64,000 bases of DNA from Sulfurovum sp. UBA12169. GTDB lineage: Bacteria; Campylobacterota; Campylobacteria; Campylobacterales; Sulfurovaceae. Shown here in pieces: positions 1 through 8,630 of the stretch (position 1 is the stretch's first letter; every line of letters starts with the position of its first letter). Below the pieces are notes generated by a model. That model was not told where the DNA came from. It saw only the letters and a list, made by a program, of their open reading frames with translations, and made no database searches. The position numbers and the translations under genes were made by a program. The stretch covers positions 1-64,000 of the forward strand of contig DLUH01000005.1 of assembly GCA_002742845.1 (NCBI GenBank), given 5' to 3'.

Positions 1-167
1 TTCATATAAGAATACCCCAAACCTACATAGAATGCGCCAGGGAACGGAGCTGCTTCTACTACTTCGGGTACTGTTACTTCCGGTTCTACCGGAGCGATAT
101 CTCCACCTGCGAATGCAAATGCATTCATTGCCAATGCTGCTACGATTGAAACTGTAATCTTTTTCAT
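1..167 (-). CDS. Outer-membrane protein, N-terminal part (runs off window)
   Basis: The reading frame starts at ATG 165-167 and is open to the window edge, giving 55 codons. The first 20 or so residues form a Sec signal peptide (MKKITVSIVAALAMNAFAFA) followed by an acidic Pro/Val/Glu-rich linker and then the start of an aromatic, Gly-rich segment (FYVGLGYSYM) typical of the first strand of an outer-membrane beta-barrel. An AAGGA ribosome site lies just upstream and a near-consensus promoter lies at 203-232. The exact family cannot be given because most of the protein is outside the window; an OmpA/opacity-type small barrel is the best guess. Confidence 0.75.
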   Translation of the reverse strand, partial: MKKITVSIVAALAMNAFAFAGGDIAPVEPEVTVPEVVEAAPFPGAFYVGLGYSYM

Positions 168-202
168 TGTCTTTTCCTTGTTTTTTTAATTTATTATTGC
201 TA

Positions 203-232
203 AGTATAACGCTTTCTTTGTGTAAAAGTCAA
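203..232 (-). promoter_or_regulatory. Sigma70-type promoter of the outer-membrane protein gene
   Basis: On the minus strand a TTGACT -35 box (227-232) is followed, after an 18 bp spacer, by a TATACT -10 box (203-208). Start of transcription would fall near 196, leaving a leader of about 30 nt before the ATG at 167. The -35 box is unusually good for this lineage, where -35 elements are often poor. Confidence 0.7.
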
Positions 233-239
233 TAGAAAA

Positions 240-259
240 TTAACGAAAAATTAACGAAA
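240..259 (-). promoter_or_regulatory. Direct repeat directly upstream of the porin-like promoter
   Basis: TTTCGTTAA occurs twice on the minus strand (240-248 and 251-259), 11 bp apart and on the same helix face, ending 7 bp from the -35 box. This geometry is typical of paired monomer sites for OmpR-family response regulators. The regulator is unknown. Confidence 0.4.
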
Positions 260-285
260 TTGAATTTTAAACCATGCCTACTGGT

Positions 286-543
286 TTACTCTTCTGTTTT
301 CATCTCCATAAGTTCGGTCAAAAGCTCATCAATTTCTTCTGCTTCAAGTTCGTCACGCTTAAGCTCTTCCACGATAGCAAAACACTCTGTGCGCATCTCT
401 CTCAGTTCTTCCAGATCTTCTTTTTGCTCTTTGGTAGCATTTTTGGCTTTATCTATCTCTTCGAACAGCTCATCGATCGCTGCTTCCAAATCAGGGATAA
501 TCTCTAGCTCTAAAAGATTTTGAAGTTTTTCGGCATTTGTCAT
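286..543 (-). CDS. Small acidic helical protein, unknown function
   Basis: An 85-residue protein. The frame stays open to 705, but the start chosen is ATG 541-543 because it has an AAGGA site 7 nt upstream and the extra upstream residues look like untranslated AT-rich sequence. The protein is strongly acidic (many Glu/Asp and Leu, little else), with long runs predicted helical and a heptad-like pattern, so a coiled-coil or small helical bundle is likely. No family recognised. It follows the Mrp-like gene on the same strand after a 162 bp gap that contains a possible terminator, so it may have its own promoter. Confidence 0.6.
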   Translation of the reverse strand: MTNAEKLQNLLELEIIPDLEAAIDELFEEIDKAKNATKEQKEDLEELREMRTECFAIVEELKRDELEAEEIDELLTELMEMKTEE

Positions 544-663
544 AGGAGTATCCTTCTTTTTTAAAATTATAACAGAAATAAAGTAAAAAGGATTGGAGAT
601 GGAAATATGATTTGATATTGTCAAAAACAATTTATTGCTTAAACTGCTGCCCTTTTGGTTTAA

Positions 664-694
664 AGAGAGCAAAACCCGGAAGGATTTGCTCTCT
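664..694 (-). terminator. Possible terminator of the Mrp-like gene
   Basis: A 10 bp perfect stem (AGAGAGCAAA at 664-673 with TTTGCTCTCT at 685-694) closes an 11 nt loop 12 bases after the stop of the Mrp-like gene. On the minus strand it is followed by only a short T run, so it may terminate incompletely. Confidence 0.5.
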
Positions 695-705
695 TGGGTA
701 TCCAA

Positions 706-1878
706 TTAGCTGCATCCGCATCCGGTTGAGCAGCCTCCGCCGGAAGTTTCCTGTTTAGGAGCAGCTTGCGTACTGCATGCACTTACCCCCGCAGGTGTTG
801 TAGGCTGGATAGCTTCATTGTTTACGCCGCCTTGAGCGTTGACCTTATCAATGAAAGCAAGCAGCTTGCTTGCAGCCTCTTGGTAGCGCTTAGCTGTTTC
901 GCTGTCCGGTTTATGATAAACCACAGGCATACCTGTATCTCCGCCGATTCGAACCGCCGGCTCAATAGGAATACGGGCAATAAGTTCTGTATCATATTCG
1001 CGCGCAACAGGTTCTGTCGTTCCCATACCGAAGATATCTGATTCTGTTTCGCATGAAGGACAGATAAAACCGCTCATGTTTTCAATAATACCCGCTGTTG
1101 GGATATGAAGTTTTTGGAACATATCAAGCGATCTTCTGCTGTCATCCAAGCTTACTTCTTGCGGTGTAGTGACTGTAATACCTGCAGTGACCGGCACGGA
1201 TTGAGCCAATGTAAGCTGCGCGTCACCTGTTCCAGGAGGCATATCGATCACCAGCACGTCAAGTTCTGACCAGAGAATGTCTCTGAGGAATTGCTCAATC
1301 GCTTTCATGATCATTGCGCCTCTCCAGATAAGCGACTGTCCCGGCTCCATAAGCGAACCCATAGACATAATCTCAACACCATAAGCTTTAAGAGGAAGCA
1401 CTTTGTTTCCTTGAATTTCAGGTCTCTGATCTGCTACACCCATCATCCGCGGGATATTGGGCCCATAGATATCCGCATCCAAAAGCCCTACTTTTTTGCC
1501 TTGCATCGCCATAGCTATGGCAAGGTTAACCGAAGTGGTTGACTTTCCAACGCCTCCCTTACCCGAACTAACCATCACAAAGTTTTTTACATGCGGAGCA
1601 ATATTTTTACCGCTCATAGAGTTGCTCATCTGCCTAGGGGCTTCAGGGGCTTTTATATTTACTGCAATATCTGAAAAACCAAGTTTTTTTAACTCTGTGG
1701 TTGCTTCTTGAACAATTTGCTGCTTAACCTCTTCAGCAGAAGAAGTGATCTCTACGGTTAAACTGATATTTGCACCCTCAATAGCAACATCCTTTACAAA
1801 CCCAAAAGCAACAATATCTTTGGTAAATCCCGGATACGTTACCTTTTTAAGCGCTTCTAGTACTATTTCGTTTGTCAT
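706..1878 (-). CDS. apbC: Mrp/ApbC/NBP35-type Fe-S cluster carrier ATPase
   Basis: A 390-residue cytoplasmic P-loop ATPase expected to hold and hand over [4Fe-4S] clusters to apoproteins. Residues 1-80 form a MIP18/DUF59 domain. The deviant Walker A motif GKGGVGKST is at 106-114, followed by DADIYGPN (134-141) and DMPPGTGDAQ (212-221). The conserved CPSC pair (C273, C276), which bridges a cluster between subunits, is present. The tail is Cys-rich (GGCSTGCGCS), a possible extra metal site not universal in the family. AGGAG sits 6 nt before the ATG. Such a carrier fits the many Fe-S enzymes encoded nearby (ThiC, polyferredoxin, oxidoreductase). Confidence 0.93.
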   Translation of the reverse strand: MTNEIVLEALKKVTYPGFTKDIVAFGFVKDVAIEGANISLTVEITSSAEEVKQQIVQEATTELKKLGFSDIAVNIKAPEAPRQMSNSMSGKNIAPHVKNFVMVSSGKGGVGKSTTSVNLAIAMAMQGKKVGLLDADIYGPNIPRMMGVADQRPEIQGNKVLPLKAYGVEIMSMGSLMEPGQSLIWRGAMIMKAIEQFLRDILWSELDVLVIDMPPGTGDAQLTLAQSVPVTAGITVTTPQEVSLDDSRRSLDMFQKLHIPTAGIIENMSGFICPSCETESDIFGMGTTEPVAREYDTELIARIPIEPAVRIGGDTGMPVVYHKPDSETAKRYQEAASKLLAFIDKVNAQGGVNNEAIQPTTPAGVSACSTQAAPKQETSGGGCSTGCGCS

Positions 1879-2005
1879 TTAAACTCCTATTTTAATTTGA
1901 TTTATTACTATAGTTTGATCTATAAGTTTCAGTGCGACAAGTCGCATGAACTCATCCTAAAGATGAGCACCGCGTTAGCATATGTGTAGCCTATTGGGTG
2001 TATCC
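1879..2005. other. Intergenic segment with several short hairpins
   Basis: Between thiC and the Mrp-like gene three compact inverted repeats follow one another: TGCGAC/GTCGCA (1933-1946), CTCATC/GATGAG (1951-1967) and CCC/GGG around TAGT (2004 end). None is followed by a good T run. The density of small stems suggests processed mRNA structure or a degenerate repeat element; no function can be assigned. Confidence 0.3.
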
Positions 2006-3414
<1,409 letters not shown>

Positions 3415-3459
3415 CCAAGCCAATCTTAAATTTTATTTAAAATATGGGTATCTAAAAGC

Positions 3460-3484
3460 AAATAAGATAAAATTTATCTTATTT
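3460..3484. promoter_or_regulatory. 25 bp perfect palindrome between thiC and ispDF (operator candidate)
   Basis: Arms AAATAAGATAAA (3460-3471) and TTTATCTTATTT (3473-3484) match perfectly around a single central base. It sits where the -35 region of the ispDF promoter would be (its -10 is at 3492-3497) and upstream of divergent thiC. This is the shape of an operator for a dimeric regulator. The GATAAAATTTATC core loosely resembles Fur-type boxes, and fur is in this window, but the match is not diagnostic. Confidence 0.55.
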
Positions 3485-3491
3485 ATACAGA

Positions 3492-3497
3492 TATAAT
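3492..3497 (+). promoter_or_regulatory. -10 box of the ispDF operon
   Basis: A consensus TATAAT placed 55 bp before the GTG start of ispDF, immediately downstream of the palindrome at 3460-3484. Predicted leader about 50 nt. Confidence 0.5.
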
Positions 3498-3552
3498 CAA
3501 GCAATGGCTGAGTATAATACGTTACAATTTGATACATAAAACAGGAATATGC

Positions 3553-4674
3553 GTGTCTGATACAACATTAATACTATTAGGGGCAGGCAGCTCAACAAGA
3601 TTTAAGGCCGATGTTAAAAAGCAATGGCTTTATAGCGGCGATATGCCTTTGTGGCTGCATGTAGCTCAAACATTTGCTTCTGTTGCAGCTTTTAAAAAGA
3701 TTATCATCGTTTCCTCAAAGGAAGAAATTGATTTTATGCAAAATTTTGCAAACTTTATATACGTAGAGGGCGGAGACTCAAGGCAGGCCTCTTTAACCCA
3801 TGCAATGGAGTACGTAGATTCAGAATACGTGCTTGTAAGCGATATTGCACGCTGCTGTATCGACAAAGAAACCATTCAACGCATTTTGGATGCAAAAACA
3901 AAAGCTTCATGCATCGTGCCTGTGCTCAATGTGGTCGATACACTTTATCTCGAAGGCACACCCATCGATAGAGAAAAAGCAAAGATCATCCAAACACCCC
4001 AGCTTAGCATTGCGCGGATACTCAAAAAAGCACTCAATACCGTAAAATCATTTACAGATGAAAGTTCAGCCATTGCTGATCTGGGGGAGAGCGTTGCTTT
4101 TGTTGCAGGATCGGCAATGGCACACAAGCTCACTACCATTGAAGATCTTACAAAACTCTCCTGCCTCAAAGCGCCTTCCCCTAAAACGCTTACAGGATTT
4201 GGCGTGGATATCCATCCCTTCGAATCAGGAAAAACAATGTTTTTATGCGGTGTACAGATAGATACAGAGTATGGATTTAAGGCGCACAGCGATGGAGATG
4301 TTGCCATCCATGCGCTTATCGACGCACTGCTTGGCGCAGCAGGAATGGGGGATATTGGTGAACTTTATCCCGATACTGATGAAGCCTATAGGGGGGCTGA
4401 CTCTAAAGTGCTTTTGCGTGATACCGTTAGAAGGCTCACCTCTTTTGGTTATGTATTGGGTAATGTGGATTTGACCATTATGGCAGAAACCCCCAAACTC
4501 ATGTCCTACAAATCGCTCATGCGCCAATCTCTTGCTTCTCTTCTTGGCATTGGACAACATTTGGTCAATATCAAAGCAACAACAGCAGAAAAGCTTGGTT
4601 TTGTCGGACGGAAAGAGGGTGTTGCCGTCTATGCCGTAGCAAACTTAACCTACTTTAATTGGAAAGCACTATGA
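3553..4674 (+). CDS. ispDF: Bifunctional IspD/IspF isoprenoid precursor enzyme
   Basis: A fusion of 373 residues typical of Campylobacterota. The IspD half (about 1-208; LLGAGSSTRF and KKQWL nucleotide-binding motifs) makes CDP-methylerythritol. The IspF half (from about 213; DIHPF, HSDGDVAIHALIDALLG with metal-binding Asp/His) makes the cyclodiphosphate. The frame opens with a TTG at 3529, but GTG 3553 is chosen because AGGAA lies 7 nt upstream and the protein then begins directly at the IspD fold. The stop overlaps the next start by 4 bases (ATGA), indicating translational coupling to the regulator gene, the same order as in C. jejuni and H. pylori. Confidence 0.95.
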   Translation: MSDTTLILLGAGSSTRFKADVKKQWLYSGDMPLWLHVAQTFASVAAFKKIIIVSSKEEIDFMQNFANFIYVEGGDSRQASLTHAMEYVDSEYVLVSDIARCCIDKETIQRILDAKTKASCIVPVLNVVDTLYLEGTPIDREKAKIIQTPQLSIARILKKALNTVKSFTDESSAIADLGESVAFVAGSAMAHKLTTIEDLTKLSCLKAPSPKTLTGFGVDIHPFESGKTMFLCGVQIDTEYGFKAHSDGDVAIHALIDALLGAAGMGDIGELYPDTDEAYRGADSKVLLRDTVRRLTSFGYVLGNVDLTIMAETPKLMSYKSLMRQSLASLLGIGQHLVNIKATTAEKLGFVGRKEGVAVYAVANLTYFNWKAL

Positions 4675-5552
4675 AAATTATTATTATAGAAAACGAACTC
4701 TATCTTGCGCAAAGCATCGCATCCAAACTCAGTGAACACAGATTTGAAACAGAAATTTACAGTTCCATCAAAGAAGCCATGCAAAGCAAAGGAGATGTCT
4801 ATCTTCTTTCTACAAACCTGCCCGGGCAAAACATACTGCCGCTCATCAAAGAGTTTAAAGACAAGATTATTATCTTGATGGTCAACTACATCAACAATGA
4901 TACCGTAAGCGAGCCCCTTAAGCTTGGAGCAAAAGACTATATTGTCAAACCTTTCATGATAGAAGAGTTGTTGCGAAAAATTGATCACTACAAAGAGTAT
5001 CAGGAACTTAAAAAAAATACTCTTCTTTATCAGGAGTATATGCAAAATCTGCTTCAAGAAATTGAAACAGATTTTGACACAGAGAAAATCAATACACCGC
5101 TTGTTATCCAGACCAACTATCAAAGACTTGTAGATAAAATCGTTTTTGATTATGCGCACAAAAAAGATCTGCTTTTAACCTTTATCCCCCTGAGTAATGA
5201 AAACTGGAGAGAGAAAATAACCAAAAGCAGCACCAAATCATTGCTCTATATCACAGAAATACAGACTCTCAAAAAAACAGACAGAGAGCAACTGTTTGAA
5301 ATACTGAAAAATTATGATTTCATCTTGTGCAGTACAATCGAAATCGAGACTGATTTTGAAACCATTACGCTCAATACAGAAAGTAAACTCTATGATCAAA
5401 ACGAGATACTGGCCATTGATGATTATGTAAAGTTTATCGTTAATAGTTTTCAATACAAATTTCCCGATACGGAACTCTCTAAAAAATTAGGCATATCAAG
5501 AAAAAGTTTGTGGGAAAAAAGGAAAAAATATGGACTCTTCAAAAAGAAATAA
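4671..5552 (+). CDS. HP1021-type atypical response regulator
   Basis: A 293-residue protein with an N-terminal receiver-like domain (about 1-112) and a C-terminal Fis-like helix-turn-helix (about 262-290, KKLGISRKSLWEKRKKYG). The residue at the phospho-acceptor position is Ser47 in LLSTNLPG instead of Asp, and the acidic pocket starts I-E-N, so classical phosphorylation is unlikely. This matches H. pylori HP1021 and C. jejuni Cj1608, which sit beside ispDF and have been reported as redox-responsive global regulators that also bind the replication origin. Start ATG 4671 overlaps the ispDF stop. Function in this organism is inferred from family and synteny. Confidence 0.88.
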   Translation: MKIIIIENELYLAQSIASKLSEHRFETEIYSSIKEAMQSKGDVYLLSTNLPGQNILPLIKEFKDKIIILMVNYINNDTVSEPLKLGAKDYIVKPFMIEELLRKIDHYKEYQELKKNTLLYQEYMQNLLQEIETDFDTEKINTPLVIQTNYQRLVDKIVFDYAHKKDLLLTFIPLSNENWREKITKSSTKSLLYITEIQTLKKTDREQLFEILKNYDFILCSTIEIETDFETITLNTESKLYDQNEILAIDDYVKFIVNSFQYKFPDTELSKKLGISRKSLWEKRKKYGLFKKK

Positions 5553-6729
5553 AAATCAAAATTCACTCTATATCGACACAGAAGCACTTTCTACATTGGC
5601 GCTTGTAAAGGCCGGGCTTATTTCTCCCGTGGATAAGCTTATGAATGAAAAAGAGGCCAAAGAAGTAGACAGAACTAAAATGTACAAAGGTGTGCCGTTT
5701 CCTTTTGCTTTTTTGCTCGCCCCTAAAGGTAAACGCAATTATAAAACATTGGAAAATCTAAAAAAAGGTGATCTGGTCGACCTTATCTCTGAAAATAAAA
5801 AAGTGGGTGAGCTTATAGTGGAGGATACTTTTCGTATCGATCCCATAGAGCGCGTACACAATATTTACGGGACTGCTGACACCCATCATCCCGGAGTCAA
5901 AAACACAATATCAAGACTTGGAGAGATCGCTGTTTCCGGAGAATATACTGTTGAATATCCTTTAATCGATGACAATATCAAGCGAATTCAGCAGATGATT
6001 ACCAAAACCGGCGCGAAGGTGATTTCATCCATGCTCCTTGCAGCCAACCCGCTTAACAGAGCGCATGAAAAAATAATCCGTCAAGCCATTGACGAAAGCG
6101 ATCTGCTTGTGATTTTTTTGCGAAAGCCTTTTACCTCGGCGGGATTGCGTTACGACATACGGCACAAAGCACTCATGACTTTTGTTGATAATTTCTTACC
6201 CAGAAATAAAGTCATAATTGTTCCCTTTGAAAACACTTATATTTTTGCAGGCTACAATGAACTCATCCTTGATGCACTTTTGGCAAAAAATTACGGCTGC
6301 ACCCAGCTTGTTATAGGCAAAAATCATGGGGGCTTGGGGCTTTACTATGACCAAAACCGGCTGGCTTCCATATTTGATGAGTGCAAGAATATCGGTATTC
6401 AAATCAAAACGATTGATGAATATGTTTATTGCGATACTTGCAGAACACTGGTAAGCACACGAACATGTCCGCATGGGCAGCATCACCACGTTCATTATCA
6501 TTCGGATTCTATTTTAAAACTCATGCAGAGCGGCCTTGTGCCCCCTACCATTTTGGTAAGAAAAGAGGTATCAGCCAATATCCTTGCTTCGCTTTTTCCT
6601 AACAGATTTGATAATCTGCAAGAAATGCACTACTCTTTAATGCCAGGATCAGGACTGCTTGAACAGCAAAATGAAGAACAATTTTATCTTAAGCTTATAA
6701 AACTTTATCAAACCTCATCGTTGACATAA
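5530..6729 (+). CDS. sat: Sat-family (ATP sulfurylase-like) protein, catalytic motifs degenerate
   Basis: A 399-residue protein with the overall Sat fold: PUA-like N-terminal domain (1-150), nucleotidyltransferase core, and the C-terminal cysteine motif (C301, C304, C313; CPHG) of bacterial and archaeal ATP sulfurylases. The active-site motifs are altered. The canonical QxRNPxHRAHE reads AANPLNRAHE (171-180), losing the Gln and Arg and turning the first His into Asn; GRDHAG reads GKNHGG (263-268); SGTxxR is also lost. Ordinary sulfate activation is therefore doubtful. It overlaps the regulator gene by 23 bp and precedes pgpA, an order recalled from C. jejuni. The symbol marks family only. Confidence 0.8.
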   Translation: MDSSKRNKNQNSLYIDTEALSTLALVKAGLISPVDKLMNEKEAKEVDRTKMYKGVPFPFAFLLAPKGKRNYKTLENLKKGDLVDLISENKKVGELIVEDTFRIDPIERVHNIYGTADTHHPGVKNTISRLGEIAVSGEYTVEYPLIDDNIKRIQQMITKTGAKVISSMLLAANPLNRAHEKIIRQAIDESDLLVIFLRKPFTSAGLRYDIRHKALMTFVDNFLPRNKVIIVPFENTYIFAGYNELILDALLAKNYGCTQLVIGKNHGGLGLYYDQNRLASIFDECKNIGIQIKTIDEYVYCDTCRTLVSTRTCPHGQHHHVHYHSDSILKLMQSGLVPPTILVRKEVSANILASLFPNRFDNLQEMHYSLMPGSGLLEQQNEEQFYLKLIKLYQTSSLT

Positions 6730-6740
6730 AAAGGATGGCT

Positions 6741-7232
6741 ATGAATCTGCAAAAACTTTTTTTAACTTTTTTTGGTGCAGGACTTAGTCCAAAAGCTCCC
6801 GGAACGGTAGGTACGCTCGCCTCTCTCCCCGTGGGTGTTGGCGTTTTGTATTATTTGGGAATGGAAACACTTTTTATGCTGACCTTGGCAATAATAATCA
6901 TAGGTATTGTGGAGATCAATAAATACGAAAAATATACTGGCATCCATGATCAGCAAGAGATTGTTATAGATGAGGCTGCAGGCATGTGGATCTCCCTTAT
7001 GATAGCCCACTCAACAGCTGTTACAATGCATTATCCCTACATACACATAATGGCAATTGTTTTAAGTTTTGGGGCATTTCGTCTTTTTGACATCTGGAAA
7101 CCTTCGACGATAGGGTGGATTGACAGAGAACTTAAGGGAGGGCTTGGCGTTATGGGCGATGATATACTTGCGGGCGTTGCCGGAGGGCTTTTGTCTGCGG
7201 TTGTTTTAATGGGGATAGAAAAAATATTTTAA
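6741..7232 (+). CDS. pgpA: Phosphatidylglycerophosphatase A
   Basis: An inner-membrane enzyme of 163 residues that removes phosphate from phosphatidylglycerol phosphate. The PgpA pattern is clear: GLSPKAPGTVGTLASLP near the N-terminus, EIVIDEAAGMW in the middle, FDIWKPSTIGWIDRELKGGLGVMGDDILAG near the end, and three to four hydrophobic segments. ATG 6741 is preferred over ATG 6735 because AAGGA at 6731-6735 is well spaced for it. The stop codon abuts the stop of the convergent GTPase gene with no base between. Confidence 0.94.
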   Translation: MNLQKLFLTFFGAGLSPKAPGTVGTLASLPVGVGVLYYLGMETLFMLTLAIIIIGIVEINKYEKYTGIHDQQEIVIDEAAGMWISLMIAHSTAVTMHYPYIHIMAIVLSFGAFRLFDIWKPSTIGWIDRELKGGLGVMGDDILAGVAGGLLSAVVLMGIEKIF

Positions 7233-8630
7233 TTATACATTGATGCATTTTTTTAAGATTTCAAAAATTATTTTTTCATATGTTTTTATATCCTCCGCAT
7301 CTATTTTTGCTTCGCTTTGAAATTTTTTATGGTAGCGGTATAAAGATTTTCGTTTACGTTCGTCCAGCCATTGGTTTTTAAATGCTTCATTCATTTCAAG
7401 TTTTAGTTTTTCTCTTCTTGCATGAGATACGGAAGCAACTGTTTGCGCATGGTACAAAGCGCGCCCCAAAAGGATGAAAGGAAAATTTTGATTTTCCATA
7501 GGACCGATTTGGAGATATTTTTGTCCCAGCTTTTGCCCTAAAAGATTTATCTTGGCAAGCTTTTCGAATCCAAAAAAAGCACTAGCCCCGCCGACAACCG
7601 CCCCAATAGCACCTCCCAAAAGAAGTGTATGTCCTGCAAACAACAAATCTATCCCTGCTCCGGTAATGGCTCCTCCTGTTGCTCCCGTAACAATAAGCTC
7701 TTTTTGTGTCAGGCCGAATATCGAGGCGCTTTGCTTAGAAAAAAGATCCATATTTTCAAACGTCAAACCTTTCTCTTCTTTTTGAAGATGCCCATGATGC
7801 CATATCTTTTCTATATTTTTTTGAGATTTATATTCTAGATCCCGTAATGTTTTTTTATACATTTCTTCAACTTTTTTTTCTTCTGTGACGGTAGCTTCTT
7901 TATCTTTTAGATTGAGGCGCTCTGCATGAGCAAGAGACTCTGCTATGAGCTGTGTTATTGTCTCTGCGGTCAGACGAAGCATCTGCTCATGGTATTGCTC
8001 AAAATATTTAATAGAGATCTTCATCGGAGTTATCCACTCTTCTTTGAGCTGAGCCATGCTTTCTAAAAGCTGCAAATGCTTTTTAAAAGTTGCTGTCATT
8101 GGGTTGAACACTCTAACCATCTTAAAATATTGCTCCAGCGCCCTCTTCCATTCTTGCACATAATCGGTTTGATCTATAAGATTGATTAGCGCCATAGAGG
8201 GCTGGCCCGTCCAGCGAAGTATCTCCATTTCAGCTTCATATTCTTGGCTATAGGGCTTAGAACCATCCACCACATAAATAATCCCCGCTTCTTCCATAAT
8301 GGGTTCAAGCAGCTCTATTTCGTCCCTGAAACGCTCATCCTTTTGGTGCGCATGCATAAAAGCCTGCACCACCTCTTGTTTTTTGTCCGCAGATACGTCA
8401 TGTTTTTTAAGCCACTCAAGCACATGTCTTGCTCTTTGAAAACCGGGAGTATCATACAGTTCATACAGTATCTTTCCGTCTACCACAAGAGGAAAGCTGC
8501 GTTTTTTAACCGTGGTTCCGGGAGTATCTGAAATCTGTACACTGTCATCGAGCGCCAAAGAAGCAACGATACTGCTTTTGCCTTTATTTGGGTGCCCTAC
8601 AACGGCAAATTTTGGATGAGAGAAGTTCAT
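7233..8630 (-). CDS. Era-like GTPase with DUF3482-type C-terminal region
   Basis: A 465-residue protein. The GTPase domain has G1 GHPNKGKSS (12-20), G3 DTPG (60-63) and a modified G4, NLID (150-153) in place of NKxD, so base specificity may be altered. A long charged helical middle is followed by a glycine-zipper stretch (GGAITGAGIDLLFAGH and GGAIGAVVGGAS, about 315-350) that could enter membranes. It overlaps the upstream DUF2868 membrane gene by 4 bases. GTPase-DUF3482/DUF2868 pairs are known from many proteobacteria, but their role is not established; membrane-associated stress or remodelling functions are speculative. Confidence 0.82.
   Translation of the reverse strand: MNFSHPKFAVVGHPNKGKSSIVASLALDDSVQISDTPGTTVKKRSFPLVVDGKILYELYDTPGFQRARHVLEWLKKHDVSADKKQEVVQAFMHAHQKDERFRDEIELLEPIMEEAGIIYVVDGSKPYSQEYEAEMEILRWTGQPSMALINLIDQTDYVQEWKRALEQYFKMVRVFNPMTATFKKHLQLLESMAQLKEEWITPMKISIKYFEQYHEQMLRLTAETITQLIAESLAHAERLNLKDKEATVTEEKKVEEMYKKTLRDLEYKSQKNIEKIWHHGHLQKEEKGLTFENMDLFSKQSASIFGLTQKELIVTGATGGAITGAGIDLLFAGHTLLLGGAIGAVVGGASAFFGFEKLAKINLLGQKLGQKYLQIGPMENQNFPFILLGRALYHAQTVASVSHARREKLKLEMNEAFKNQWLDERKRKSLYRYHKKFQSEAKIDAEDIKTYEKIIFEILKKCINV

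Noticed and set aside
1921-2005. Insertion sequence remnant or MITE between thiC and the Mrp-like gene
   Set aside because: Several short hairpins but no terminal inverted repeats, target duplication or second copy in the window.
5530-6729. Standard ATP sulfurylase annotation
   Set aside because: Fold agrees, but the Arg and His residues of the catalytic motifs are substituted, so activity is not asserted.
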